Shown in pieces: positions 1 through 8,583 of a stretch of DNA of 64,000 bases (positions within the stretch are counted from its first letter, which is position 1; each line of letters opens with the position of its first letter). The position numbers were made by a program, and so were the translations under genes. This stretch comes from an uncultured Alistipes sp. GTDB lineage: Bacteria > Bacteroidota > Bacteroidia > Bacteroidales > Rikenellaceae. Location of the stretch: assembly GCA_910583985.1 (NCBI GenBank), contig CAJTYA010000004.1:52466-116465 (forward strand), in the 5' to 3' direction. The notes under the pieces are model-generated. The model did no database searches and was not told the DNA's origin. It saw nothing but the letters and a program-made list of their open reading frames with translations.

Positions 1-324
1 TACCGCCCAAAAAAACGGATGCTTTTTTCCCTCTGCCGAAAACGATCCGTCCGTACAACGAACTGAAGAACAACCGGATCGCAAAACAAAAAAACACACC
101 CGACCGCGCGGACCGCTTCCCCGGCCCGCGCACGATCCCGCCCTTCGAAGGGGCCGGAATCGGGGCCCCCGTCCCCCCTAAACACGCCCCGGCGTGCTTC
201 CCGTGCGGACGGCACGGCGGGAAATATCGCCCGGAGAGAGGATTATTCCGACAAAAATTCGTATCTTGCTTTCGTTTTAGGCCCGTCCCGGCAGACAGGG
301 CGAGCCGTCCGACCGATTGGACTT
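1..324. other. Non-coding left edge, upstream of the steroid-type operon
   Basis: No supported gene is visible. A poor match to the Bacteroidota -7 element (TATCTTGC, near 259-266) lies about 60 bases before the first gene and could be its promoter. The rest is GC-rich spacer whose only open frames are the antisense shadow of the reductase gene. Confidence 0.5.
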
Positions 325-1089
325 ATGAGCGAAAAATTCGATTTGTTTCTGGGCATCATGTTGGCCGCCGCCGCCGTCGTGTTCGTCGCCCTTCACTTCG
401 TCAGGGCGGGATACGGCATGCTCCGGGACGGAAAGTGGGGGCCACAGATCGACAACCGCAAAGGGTGGGTGCTGATGGAGGCGCCCGTGTTCGCGGCCAT
501 GACCGTACTGTGGCTTTGTTCCGAGCGGCGCACCGACGTCACGTGTCTCGTCTTTCTGGCCCTGTTCCAGCTCCATTACCTGAACCGCTCGTTCGTCTAC
601 CCGTTTCTCATCAAAGGGAAGAGCACGATGCCGCTGGGGATCGTCGCGATGGGCGCCGCATTCAACGTGCTGAACGCCTGCATGCAGGGCGGATGGATCT
701 TCTACTTCGCTCCGGACGGCCTCTACACGCCGCAATGGCTCGCCTCGCCGCAGTTCATCGCGGGCACGCTCGTCTTTTTCGCGGGCATGGCCGTCAACCT
801 CCACTCGGACCATATCATCCGCAACCTGCGCAAACCGGGCGACACGGGGCATTACCTGCCCAAGGGCGGCATGTTCCGCTACGTGACCTCGGCCAACTAC
901 TTCGGCGAGATCGTCGAATGGACCGGATTCGCCATCCTCACATGGTCGGCCGCGGGAGCCGTCTTCGCGCTGTGGACGTTCGCCAACCTCGTGCCGAGGG
1001 CGGATGCCATCTACAAACGCTATCACGAGATGTTCGGCGACGAACTGGCCCGCTCGCCCCGGAAACGCATCATTCCCTTTATATATTGA
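325..1089 (+). CDS. Steroid 5-alpha-reductase family membrane enzyme
   Basis: A 254-residue integral membrane protein of the steroid 5-alpha-reductase (SRD5A / DUF1295-like) family. Members reduce the C4-C5 double bond of 3-oxo-delta4 steroids with NADPH. Hydrophobic segments lie near residues 7-25, 50-66, 102-125, 144-160 and 200-222. The C-terminal third carries the family hallmark: NLRKPG with GHYLPKGG at 167-182, then NYFGEIVEW at 191-199 with its conserved Asn and Glu. The length is normal for the family. It opens an operon with an ene-reductase and two short-chain dehydrogenases, and the next gene starts 4 bases after its stop. That context points to steroid or bile-acid A-ring reduction to the 5-alpha (allo) form rather than to general lipid metabolism. 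The substrate is inferred. Other DUF1295 proteins act on other lipids, so the family call is firmer than the substrate. Confidence 0.85.
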   Translation: MSEKFDLFLGIMLAAAAVVFVALHFVRAGYGMLRDGKWGPQIDNRKGWVLMEAPVFAAMTVLWLCSERRTDVTCLVFLALFQLHYLNRSFVYPFLIKGKSTMPLGIVAMGAAFNVLNACMQGGWIFYFAPDGLYTPQWLASPQFIAGTLVFFAGMAVNLHSDHIIRNLRKPGDTGHYLPKGGMFRYVTSANYFGEIVEWTGFAILTWSAAGAVFALWTFANLVPRADAIYKRYHEMFGDELARSPRKRIIPFIY

Positions 1090-1093
1090 CGCC

Positions 1094-2317
1094 ATGAAAG
1101 AATCTCTGCTGTTCACCCCGGCCTCGATCGGTCCGCTCACGCTGCGCAACCGGACGATACGGGCCGCCGCATTCGAAGGCATGTGCGAGGGCAATTCGCC
1201 GACCGACCTGCTCTACGACTACCACCGCAGCGTGGCGGCCGGAGGCATCGGCATGACGACACTGGCCTATGCCTCGGTCACGCGGAACGGACTTTCGTTT
1301 CCCCATCAACTGTGGCTGCGGCCGGAGATCGTTCCCGGCCTGCGACGCATCACCGACGCCATTCACAAGGAAGGTGCGGCGGCCAGCATCCAGATCGGCC
1401 ACTGCGGCAACATGTCGCACCGCGCCATCTGCGGCTGCACGCCCGTGTCCGCCTCGTCGGGATTCAACATCTATTCGCCCACGCTGGTCCGCGGCCTGCG
1501 CAAAGACGAAATCCGGGAAATCGCCGAAGCGTTCGGCACGGCCGTGAATCTGGCCAGAGAGGCCGGGTTCGACGCCGTGGAGGTGCATGCCGGGCACGGC
1601 TACCTCATCAGCCAGTTCCTCTCGCCCTACACCAACCGCAGGCGGGACGAATACGGAGGATCGCTCGAAAACCGCATGCGCTTCATGGAGATGTGCATGG
1701 CCGAAGCCCTGACGGCGGCGCGGGACGACATGGCCGTATTAGTAAAAACCAATACGCGCGACGGCTTCAAGGGAGGGCTCGAAATCGACGACTGCATCGA
1801 GGTGGCCCGCCGTCTGGAACGGTGCGGCGCGCACGCGCTGGTACTCAGCGGAGGCTTCGTCAGCAAGGCGCCGATGTACGTCATGCGGGGCCGCATGCCC
1901 ATCCGCTCGATGACCCATTACATGAAACAGCTCTGGCTCAAGGCCGGCGTCCGAATGGCCGGACGATTCATGATCCCGGACGAACCGTTCCGCGAGGCTT
2001 ACTTCTACGAAGACTCGCTGAAATTCCGGCAGGCGCTCAAGCTCCCGCTGGTCTACGTCGGCGGACTGGTCTCGCGCGAGAAGATCGACATGGTGCTCGA
2101 CAGCGGGTTCGAATTCGCCGCGATGGCCAGAGCGCTCATCAACGAACCCGATTTCGTCAACCGGATGCGCGACGCCGGAGAGCTGCGCTGCGGCTGCGAC
2201 CATACCAATTACTGCATCGCCCGGATGTATTCGATCGAAATGGCCTGCCACCGCCACGTGAAAGATCTCCCGCCCTGCATCAAACGCGAAATCGACCGAG
2301 AACTCGCCCGACGATGA
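1094..2317 (+). CDS. Old Yellow Enzyme-type NADH:flavin ene-reductase (5-beta-reductase candidate)
   Basis: A 407-residue single-domain TIM-barrel FMN ene-reductase of the Old Yellow Enzyme / BaiCD N-domain group. HAGHGYL at 165-171 and the following SPYTNRRRDEYGGSLENR stretch are the canonical substrate and FMN signature. Unlike BaiCD and 2,4-dienoyl-CoA reductase (about 640-670 residues) it lacks the C-terminal FAD/NAD domain. It keeps four cysteines (366, 368, 374, 385) near the site of the 4Fe-4S cluster of those enzymes, with non-standard spacing, so a cluster is uncertain. The start at 1094 was chosen over an in-frame upstream ATG because it sits 4 bases past the reductase stop and begins at MKESLLFTPASIG, typical of the family. 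The stop overlaps the next start (ATGA). By context it would reduce the same 3-oxo-delta4 substrates with the other stereochemistry or act on a dienone. Substrate unproven. Confidence 0.85.
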   Translation: MKESLLFTPASIGPLTLRNRTIRAAAFEGMCEGNSPTDLLYDYHRSVAAGGIGMTTLAYASVTRNGLSFPHQLWLRPEIVPGLRRITDAIHKEGAAASIQIGHCGNMSHRAICGCTPVSASSGFNIYSPTLVRGLRKDEIREIAEAFGTAVNLAREAGFDAVEVHAGHGYLISQFLSPYTNRRRDEYGGSLENRMRFMEMCMAEALTAARDDMAVLVKTNTRDGFKGGLEIDDCIEVARRLERCGAHALVLSGGFVSKAPMYVMRGRMPIRSMTHYMKQLWLKAGVRMAGRFMIPDEPFREAYFYEDSLKFRQALKLPLVYVGGLVSREKIDMVLDSGFEFAAMARALINEPDFVNRMRDAGELRCGCDHTNYCIARMYSIEMACHRHVKDLPPCIKREIDRELARR

Positions 2318-3120
2318 AACCCTCGATACACACTCCCCGGACCGCCTTGGTCACCGGCGCCAGCTCCGGCATCGGGTACCAGTACGCCCGCCTGCTGGCC
2401 GAGCGAGGCTGCGATCTGGTGATCGTCAGCAACGAAAAGGACAAGATCGAGCAGGTCGCCGAGGAGCTCCGTGCCGCATACGGCATCGAGGCAACGGCCC
2501 TGTACCGCGATCTGGCGCAGCGGAACGCCGCCGAAGAACTGTTCGCCTGCTGCGAGGGACTCGGCAAGCAGATCGACATCCTGATCAACAACGCGGGCGT
2601 CTTCTTTTTCAACGACCTGACCCGCGTCGAGGTGCGTCGCATCGAGGTGATGCTCGACCTGCACGTGCGGACGACGACGCTGCTGTGCCGTTATTTCGGC
2701 GAGGCGATGAAGAAAAGAGGCGGCGGATATATCCTGAACATGTCGTCGATGTCGGCGTGGATGCCCTACCCCGGCATCGCGCTCTATGCGGCTACGAAGA
2801 GCTACCTCAAACAGCTCTCCGCGGCGCTGCACGACGAACTCCTCGACGACGGGGTTTCGGTCACGGCCGTCTGTCCGGGTGCCGTGGCCACCGACCTGTA
2901 CGACCTGAGCGACCGCTACCGCAGGCTCGCCCTGCGGCTCGGCATCATGATGAGTCCGCAGAAGCTGGCCCGGAAAGGGCTCCGCGCGATGTTCGCCCGC
3001 AAGAAGCGCATCGTACCCGGCACGATCAACCGGATCTTCGTACCGCTCGCCGGACTGCTGCCCTCCGCGCTGGTACGTTTCATCAAGCGAAAAGCCAAGT
3101 TCTACCGTTATGGCGAATGA
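2314..3120 (+). CDS. Short-chain dehydrogenase/reductase, hydroxysteroid dehydrogenase candidate
   Basis: A 268-residue classical SDR. The Rossmann motif TGASSGIG is at 14-21, NNAG at 92-95, the catalytic serine region NMSSMS near 142-147, and YAATK (Tyr158, Lys162) completes the active site. Residue Glu40 after the second beta strand suggests NAD rather than NADP, as an inference. The C-terminal 60 residues are basic and hydrophobic (RIVPGTINRIF, then LAGLLPSALVRF), as in the membrane-associated SDRs related to 17-beta/3-keto reductases. It is translationally coupled to the ene-reductase (ATGA) and overlaps the next SDR by 11 bases. In a steroid operon the natural role is reversible 3-hydroxy/3-oxo conversion, but sequence alone cannot give the position or the alpha/beta preference. 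Confidence 0.8.
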   Translation: MKPSIHTPRTALVTGASSGIGYQYARLLAERGCDLVIVSNEKDKIEQVAEELRAAYGIEATALYRDLAQRNAAEELFACCEGLGKQIDILINNAGVFFFNDLTRVEVRRIEVMLDLHVRTTTLLCRYFGEAMKKRGGGYILNMSSMSAWMPYPGIALYAATKSYLKQLSAALHDELLDDGVSVTAVCPGAVATDLYDLSDRYRRLALRLGIMMSPQKLARKGLRAMFARKKRIVPGTINRIFVPLAGLLPSALVRFIKRKAKFYRYGE

Positions 3121-3961
3121 CGGACTGTACATCGTGACGGGCGCCACGGGCGCCATAGGACGCGCCCTGACGCGGGCGCTGGCCCTGCGGGGCGAACGGG
3201 TTGTCATGGCCTGCCGCAACGCCGCGAAAGCGGAACCGCTGCGCCGCCGCATCGTCGAGGAAACGGGGAACGCGGCCGTCGAGACGCTGCCGCTCGACCT
3301 CTCCTCGCTGCGTTCGGTCGCAGCCTTCGCCGACACGATCCGGTCGAAGGGGGTGCCCGTCGAAGCCCTCGTCAACAATGCGGGCACGATGAACGAAACG
3401 CTGCGGCTCACCGAAGACGGGCTCGAAGAAACGCTCGGCGTCAATTACGCGGGCCCCTACGTCCTCTCGCGCCTGCTGCTGCCCTGCATGGCTGCCGGAG
3501 GGAGGATCGTTAACACGCTGTCGGTGACCTACCGGATCGGCAAAGTGGACGCCTCGGCGCTGGAACCGCCCGTCCGGTACACCCGTTTCGGAGCATACGC
3601 CCGTTCGAAATTAGCCCTGCTGCTTTTCACGCTCGAACTGGCCCGAAGGGTGGGCACGGCGGGACCGCACGTATACGCGGCCGATCCGGGCGTCGTCGAT
3701 ACGGACATGATTACGATGCACCGGTGGTTCGACCCGCTGGCCGACCTGCTGTTCCGACCGCTCATCAAAAGCCCGCAACGGGGCGCTGAAACCGCCGTCG
3801 CACTGGCCGCCGGCGAGCTGCCGGACGGGAATCCGGCCATTTACTGGGCAGGCATGAAACCCCGCCGCATTCCGGTCTCGGTCGTCAACCACCCCTGCCG
3901 GCAGTCGCTGTGGGACGAAACGGAACGTTTCGTGGAACGACGCGGCATCCGACTCGAATAA
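3110..3961 (+). CDS. Second short-chain dehydrogenase, retinol-dehydrogenase/WWOX-like
   Basis: A 283-residue SDR most like retinol dehydrogenase / WW-domain oxidoreductase proteins. TGATGAIG occupies residues 10-17, and an Arg in ACRN after beta-2 favours NADPH. NNAG is followed by NTLSV with the serine and by YARSK with the catalytic Tyr and Lys. The loop between Ser and Tyr is longer than in the preceding SDR, as usual for this subgroup. It overlaps the preceding gene by 11 bases and is followed 19 bases later by the MscS channel, so it is co-transcribed. Two SDRs of different cofactor type in one operon fit an oxidation and reduction pair acting on one hydroxyl group, which would invert its configuration. 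Function inferred from context. Confidence 0.8.
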   Translation: MANDGLYIVTGATGAIGRALTRALALRGERVVMACRNAAKAEPLRRRIVEETGNAAVETLPLDLSSLRSVAAFADTIRSKGVPVEALVNNAGTMNETLRLTEDGLEETLGVNYAGPYVLSRLLLPCMAAGGRIVNTLSVTYRIGKVDASALEPPVRYTRFGAYARSKLALLLFTLELARRVGTAGPHVYAADPGVVDTDMITMHRWFDPLADLLFRPLIKSPQRGAETAVALAAGELPDGNPAIYWAGMKPRRIPVSVVNHPCRQSLWDETERFVERRGIRLE

Positions 3962-3980
3962 CCCTTTAAGCCATACGCAC

Positions 3981-4895
3981 ATGACGTTAACCACCCTGAT
4001 CGCCGCGGCCGGAGCCGTCGCGGACACCACGAAAAAAACCGAAATCGCCGACAAGCTGGCCTCGCTGTCGCAGATGTCCGGCGAAGAACTCATCCAGATG
4101 TCCATCCGCGGCATCTTGAGCGTCGGGAGCCGGATTCTCATCGCGCTTGTGCTGCTGTTCGTGGGCCGATGGATCATCAAATACCTGCGCAAAGGCCTGA
4201 ACCGGATGCTGACCAACCGCAAGGTGGAAGCCTCGCTGCGGAGTTTTCTGATGAGTCTGGCGAACATCACGCTCACGCTGTTTCTCATCATCGTCATCAT
4301 CGGCATACTGGGCATCGACACCACCTCCTTCATCGCCGTCTTCGCATCGGCCGGTCTGGCTGTCGGCATGGCCCTGAGCGGCACGCTCCAGAATTTCGCC
4401 GGAGGCGTCATGATCCTCATCTTCAAACCGTTCAAGGTGGGCGACTACATCGAGGCCCAAGGACAGAGCGGCACGGTCAAGGAGATACAGTTGTTCAACA
4501 CCGTCATCAACACGGCGGACAACAAGACGATCCTGATCCCCAACGGCGGACTTTCGACGGGAATCATCAACAACTATTCGAAAGAAAACGCGCGGCGGGT
4601 GGACTGGACGTTCGGCATCGGCTACGGCGACGACTACGACAAGGCGAAGGCCACGATCGCGCAACTGCTCGAAAGCGACGGACGCATTTTCAAGGAACCG
4701 GCCTATTTCATCGCCCTGACGAGCCTCGGCGACAGTTCGGTCAACATCGTCGTCCGGGCTTGGACCGCCTCGTCGGACTACTGGGGCGTGTTCTTCGACA
4801 TGAACGAAAAGGTCTACAAACGTTTCGCGGAAGTCGGCCTCAACATTCCCTATCCCCAGATGGACGTGCATCTGTACCGTCAGGAAGAAAAATAA
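3981..4895 (+). CDS. MscS-family mechanosensitive channel
   Basis: A 304-residue small-conductance mechanosensitive channel. There is a short N-terminal periplasmic or amphipathic part, transmembrane helices near residues 48-70 and 88-107, and a pore helix rich in Ala and Gly at 110-135 (FIAVFASAGLAVGMALSG). The MscS beta domain follows: FKPFKVGDYIE with NTVINTADNKTILIPNG, then the C-terminal alpha/beta domain. The length is close to E. coli MscS (286). It lies 19 bases after the second dehydrogenase in the same direction. Being last in a steroid-type operon, it may relieve membrane stress from amphipathic substrates or products. That is speculation; it may simply be read through. Confidence 0.88.
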   Translation: MTLTTLIAAAGAVADTTKKTEIADKLASLSQMSGEELIQMSIRGILSVGSRILIALVLLFVGRWIIKYLRKGLNRMLTNRKVEASLRSFLMSLANITLTLFLIIVIIGILGIDTTSFIAVFASAGLAVGMALSGTLQNFAGGVMILIFKPFKVGDYIEAQGQSGTVKEIQLFNTVINTADNKTILIPNGGLSTGIINNYSKENARRVDWTFGIGYGDDYDKAKATIAQLLESDGRIFKEPAYFIALTSLGDSSVNIVVRAWTASSDYWGVFFDMNEKVYKRFAEVGLNIPYPQMDVHLYRQEEK

Positions 4896-4932
4896 ACGAC
4901 CCGGCCAGCGACACCCCATCGGCCTCTCCCCC

Positions 4933-4974
4933 TCGAAACGGTCGTCCGAACTGCCGGACGGCCGTTTCGCTTTC
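4933..4974 (+). terminator. Hairpin after the MscS gene
   Basis: An imperfect 15-base stem (CGAAACGGTCGTCCG with CGGACGGCCGTTTCG, one mismatch) lies 38 bases after the MscS stop. Only a weak T-rich tail follows. It probably ends the operon. Confidence 0.5.
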
Positions 4975-5942
4975 GGACCGATCCGATACCCGGACCAGAC
5001 TCGACGGTCCGGAGGACGGAAAGGACGACGGTTCTCCGGACAGGTGCCGCCGGGATTGTCTCGTCGATCCGGACTACCCGACTTTTTCGTCGCATCGCCG
5101 GCGCAGCGAGAACGGACTTTTTCCGGGAACAAGAGCAGAGGAAGCGCATCTCCGCATGTGGCCGGTCGCGCAAAGCCCGCCGACAAACGAAAACGACTCT
5201 TCCGGAACGAACTGCCGGTCGCATCGGCCACCCCGTACCCATATCGGTCCGCAGACACCACGACGATTCGAAAGCATCGCCATCCAAGCGAGAAAGGGCT
5301 TTCTCCGGGGACAAGAGCGGAGGAAGCACATCTCCGCACACGGCCGGTCGCGCAACCCCCCGGCCGGCGAACGAAAACGACTTTTACGGAATGAACTGCC
5401 GGTCGCACCGCCGCACCCATGCTCGCATCGGTCCGCCGGCAAAACCACGAAGACACGAAAATCCCGGCAAGACAAGCCGAGGAAGCCGCGCCGCCGGAAA
5501 CCCGGCCGACCGATAGAGAACCGAGTTTTTCGGAACGAGGCCCGGTCGTATCGATCTGACCATCCCCCGTATCCGGTTCATTGCAAAACCCACGGCAAAG
5601 CCGAGGTCGGCCGACCTCGGCAGCCGCACCGCCGGAAACGCAGCAACGAACCGTCCCCATACCGCCGCCCTCTCGCCGCCCCGGTCCGCCCCGCGATCCG
5701 TCGGCGGCGCTCGTCTCCCTTTTTATCCTTTTCCCCTCAAAAAAACGTCCGGAAAGCACCGCCCGCTTCGCCCGCCGCACTCCCGGAGCCGATCCCGACG
5801 AAACGCATGTCTCGTCCTCTCCGCTCTTTCCGTGCGGTCCCGGTTCCGACGCTACGCAGGAAGTCGCCGCCACCGCACGGAAATGCGTTCGGATCCCGTT
5901 GGCATCGCCATCCGACCGTCCTCCGTCTACCGGCGAAGGGCA
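4975..5942. repeat. GC-rich spacer with three decaying tandem repeat units
   Basis: Three related units of about 160-180 bases are visible. Landmark ACAAGAGCAGAGGAAGC occurs near 5129, ACAAGAGCGGAGGAAGC near 5311, and a weaker ACAAGCCGAGGAAGC near 5472. Each is followed by a block of the form GAAAACGACT...CGGAACGAACTGCCGGTCGCA. The spacings (182 and 161) are not both multiples of three, and no reading frame stays open through the units, so this is not a coding repeat. No gene is supported here. The origin is unknown. Confidence 0.6.
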
Positions 5943-5990
5943 TAAAAAGCGGATCGGGCACCCGCTTTTCGACAGGCGCCCGATCCGTTC
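5943..5990 (-). terminator. Terminator of the AspT-type transporter gene
   Basis: A stem CGGATCGGGC / GCCCGATCCG with an 18-base loop sits 18 bases after the transporter stop. On the minus strand it is followed by CTTTTTA, a proper U-tail. Confidence 0.75.
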
Positions 5991-6007
5991 CGTATCGCAA
6001 TCTTTCC

Positions 6008-7699
6008 TTAAGCCACACAGAGAATGAGCAACTGGGCCGTCAGAATCCGCAGGAACATCGTCAGCGGATAGACCGTCGCATAGCCCACCGACGGCATGTC
6101 GTTGCCGGCCACGCCGTTCGAATAGGCCAGCGCAGGCGGATCGGTCATCGCTCCGGCCGACAGGCCCATCAACGTATAGTAATTTATTTTCAACACCTTG
6201 CGAGCGAAAATACCGACGATCATCAACGGCAGGATCGTGATGAGCGCACCGTAGCCGATCCACCGGTACCCGCCTTCGTAAACGACCGTCTCGATGAATC
6301 CCTCCCCGGCTCCGAGCCCCACGCAGGCCAGAAACAGCGAGATACCGACTTCGCGCAGCATCAGATTGGCGCTCATGGTCGTATAGGTCACCAACTTGTA
6401 GTGCGGGCCGAAACGGCTGATGAGGATCGAGACGATCAGCGGTCCGCCGGCCAGCCCCAACTTGACGGGCTGGGGAATGCCCGGAAACATGATCGGAATG
6501 CTGCCCAGCACGACCCCTAAAAAGATACCGACGAAAATCGGAATGAGGTTCGGTTCGTTGAGGCGCCGCATCGAGTTGCCCAGAATCTTCGAGACGGCGT
6601 TGATCGACGCCTCGCTGCCGACGACCGTCACCCGGTCGCCCATCTGCAACTGCAGGCCGTGGTTGGGAATCAGATCGACCCCGGCACGGTTCACGCGCGT
6701 GACCGTCACGCCGTACCCGCTGCGCAGCTTCAACTCGCCGATGTGCTTGCCGTTGAGCTTCGACTTGGTAATCATGATGCGCCGCGAGATGAACTGGTGA
6801 TCGAGCCGTTCCCACTCCTCCTTGTCCATGTCGATCCTGTCGCCGATGAAATCCACGATGAAGTCGATGTTGTCGGTCGTCGTCACGATCAGCACCCGGT
6901 CGCCCACCGTGAGCGGCGTCTGCGCATTGGCGATGTCGATATGCCCGTTCTCGTGCAGCACGCGCGAGAGGATGAACTGCCGGTTGATGAGGCGTTTGAT
7001 CTGAAGCACGGTCTTGCGGTCCACGAAAGGATTCTTGACAGACACGGAAATGCGCACGGCCTCGCGCGAGGAACCGCCCTGCTCCCAGTCCGTCAGGGCC
7101 TTGTTCTCCTCGTCGAACCGGATGCGGAAAATCCAGCGGATGGCCATCATCGAAAGGATGATGCCCACCACGCCCAGCGGATAGGCCACGGCATATCCCA
7201 TCGCCGTGTCGGGCGAGTCGATGCCCGTCATGTCACTATAGGCCTGCTGCGCGGCTCCGAGGCCGGGCGTATTGGTCACGGCGCCCGAAAGGATGCCGAC
7301 CATCGTCGTGATGGGCAGGCCGGTAATCAGATAAAGCACATAGGTGACGGTCACGCCGAGAAAGACGATGGCCGCGGCCAGCATGTTGAGCCTCACGCCG
7401 CCCTTCTTGAACGAAGAAAAGAAACTCGGACCGACCTGCAAGCCAATCGAATAGACGAAAAGAATGAGCCCGAACTCCTTGACGAAATGGATCAGGTGTC
7501 CTTCGAGCCGCATTCCGAAATGGCTGACGGCGATGCCGACGAACAGAATCCACGTGACGCCGAGCTTGACCCCCGCGATCTTGAGCTTGCCGAGCGCGAT
7601 GCCGGCCGAAATGACCAAGGCCAGAATCAACACGGAGTGCGCTACGCCGCCGCCCCAAAAGGCATCGTTCCCGAAAAACAAATCATGAAGCAATTCCAT
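6008..7699 (-). CDS. AspT/YidE-type membrane transporter with two RCK_C domains
   Basis: A 563-residue inner-membrane transporter of the AspT-YidE-YbjL antiporter family. Two hydrophobic halves flank a soluble middle (roughly residues 200-375) with two TrkA-C/RCK_C-like domains, visible as ...QTPLTVGDRVLIV... and ...LQMGDRVTVVGSE.... Glycine-rich repeats GAVTNTPGLGAAQQAY in the first half and GAMTDPPALAYSN in the second mark the family's duplicated transport domain. I prefer the start MELLHDLF at 7699 over the MRIHS start 15 bases upstream, because family members begin with this type of sequence. A near-consensus -7 element (TACCTTCG on the minus strand, 7812-7819) lies in an AT-rich patch upstream. 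The substrate is unknown: AspT exchanges aspartate and alanine, but most Bacteroidota members are uncharacterised. Confidence 0.88.
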   Translation of the reverse strand: MELLHDLFFGNDAFWGGGVAHSVLILALVISAGIALGKLKIAGVKLGVTWILFVGIAVSHFGMRLEGHLIHFVKEFGLILFVYSIGLQVGPSFFSSFKKGGVRLNMLAAAIVFLGVTVTYVLYLITGLPITTMVGILSGAVTNTPGLGAAQQAYSDMTGIDSPDTAMGYAVAYPLGVVGIILSMMAIRWIFRIRFDEENKALTDWEQGGSSREAVRISVSVKNPFVDRKTVLQIKRLINRQFILSRVLHENGHIDIANAQTPLTVGDRVLIVTTTDNIDFIVDFIGDRIDMDKEEWERLDHQFISRRIMITKSKLNGKHIGELKLRSGYGVTVTRVNRAGVDLIPNHGLQLQMGDRVTVVGSEASINAVSKILGNSMRRLNEPNLIPIFVGIFLGVVLGSIPIMFPGIPQPVKLGLAGGPLIVSILISRFGPHYKLVTYTTMSANLMLREVGISLFLACVGLGAGEGFIETVVYEGGYRWIGYGALITILPLMIVGIFARKVLKINYYTLMGLSAGAMTDPPALAYSNGVAGNDMPSVGYATVYPLTMFLRILTAQLLILCVA

Positions 7700-7714
7700 A
7701 CTGTGTATCCGCAT

Positions 7715-8583
7715 TATAAACCGGCCTTTCGGAAGGCAGCAGCCCGCACGAGGCGTTCCGCTCCGAGAGCACCGGCACGAAAAACGAGTTTTCCTCTCTC
7801 TTAACAGGCTGCGAAGGTAAATAAAATATCCGGGATTTTTCGCCGAAAAAATGTCCGGAAAAGCGTTTTATTAAATTTTATTAAAAATTTTTGTCTCGGC
7901 CTTTCCGTTCTCCCGGCCGGAGGAGCTGCAACACCCGAAAACCCGCAGCGGGAGAATGCCCGTCGAGAAAACACCCGCGCCTTGTCGGACCGCCGCCCGG
8001 CATGCAAGGACGACTGCACACGGCGGAGCGGGCCGTTTTTTCGGGACTGCCGCAAAAGGTTCCCGAACGGCTCCGCAGGGAAAGCGCTCCCCCGCCCCGC
8101 AGACGGATGTGCCGGACGCCCCGTCGCCCTGCTGCGGCGCCTCGCGCAGGACGACGGGGCGATTCCCGGTCCGGACGTTTCGGCTCCGGGAGAACGGGCC
8201 CGCGCAGCAAAATCCGCACCTCCCGCACACGGAACCGGTCCGGACAGACGGGCCGAGCTTCGCCGCACCGGGACGCGGCATCGGCGCACCAGCCCCGCCC
8301 ATCGCAGGCCGGCAGAGTCGCTGTCCGCAACGACTCTGCGAACAGACGCGGCACAGGCTCCGGAAACGGACACGGCGAACGACGTCCCGGACGGCGGCAG
8401 GCGAAAGCGCGAAACCGGCCGGAGCGAAGAAAAAACGCCGGAGCATGCCGGAAAAAGATTTATTTTTCGCACTTTTGTACATGGAGCCCGTTTGGGCCGA
8501 ACGGTCTGCGCCGCGATGCACAGGACCGCGGTACCCGCGAACCGCTCCGCGAAACCCGAATCTCACACCTAAACCCACCCGAT
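7715..8583. other. Non-coding spacer between divergent transporter and hydrolase genes
   Basis: Bases 7810-7890 are AT-rich and probably hold the transporter promoter. The rest is GC-rich, with overlapping open frames on both strands full of Arg, Ala, Gly and Pro and with no recognisable domain. A near-match -7 element (CACTTTTG, 8468-8475) could drive the hydrolase. Confidence 0.5.

Noticed and set aside
5074..5475. A repeat-containing protein on the minus strand of the 5.0-5.5 kb spacer
   Set aside because: Repeat units fall in different frames, so the repetition is not at protein level.
7801..8578. Several long open frames on both strands upstream of the hydrolase
   Set aside because: They overlap each other antisense, are dominated by Arg, Ala, Gly, Pro and Ser, lack start signals and domains, and arise from high GC.
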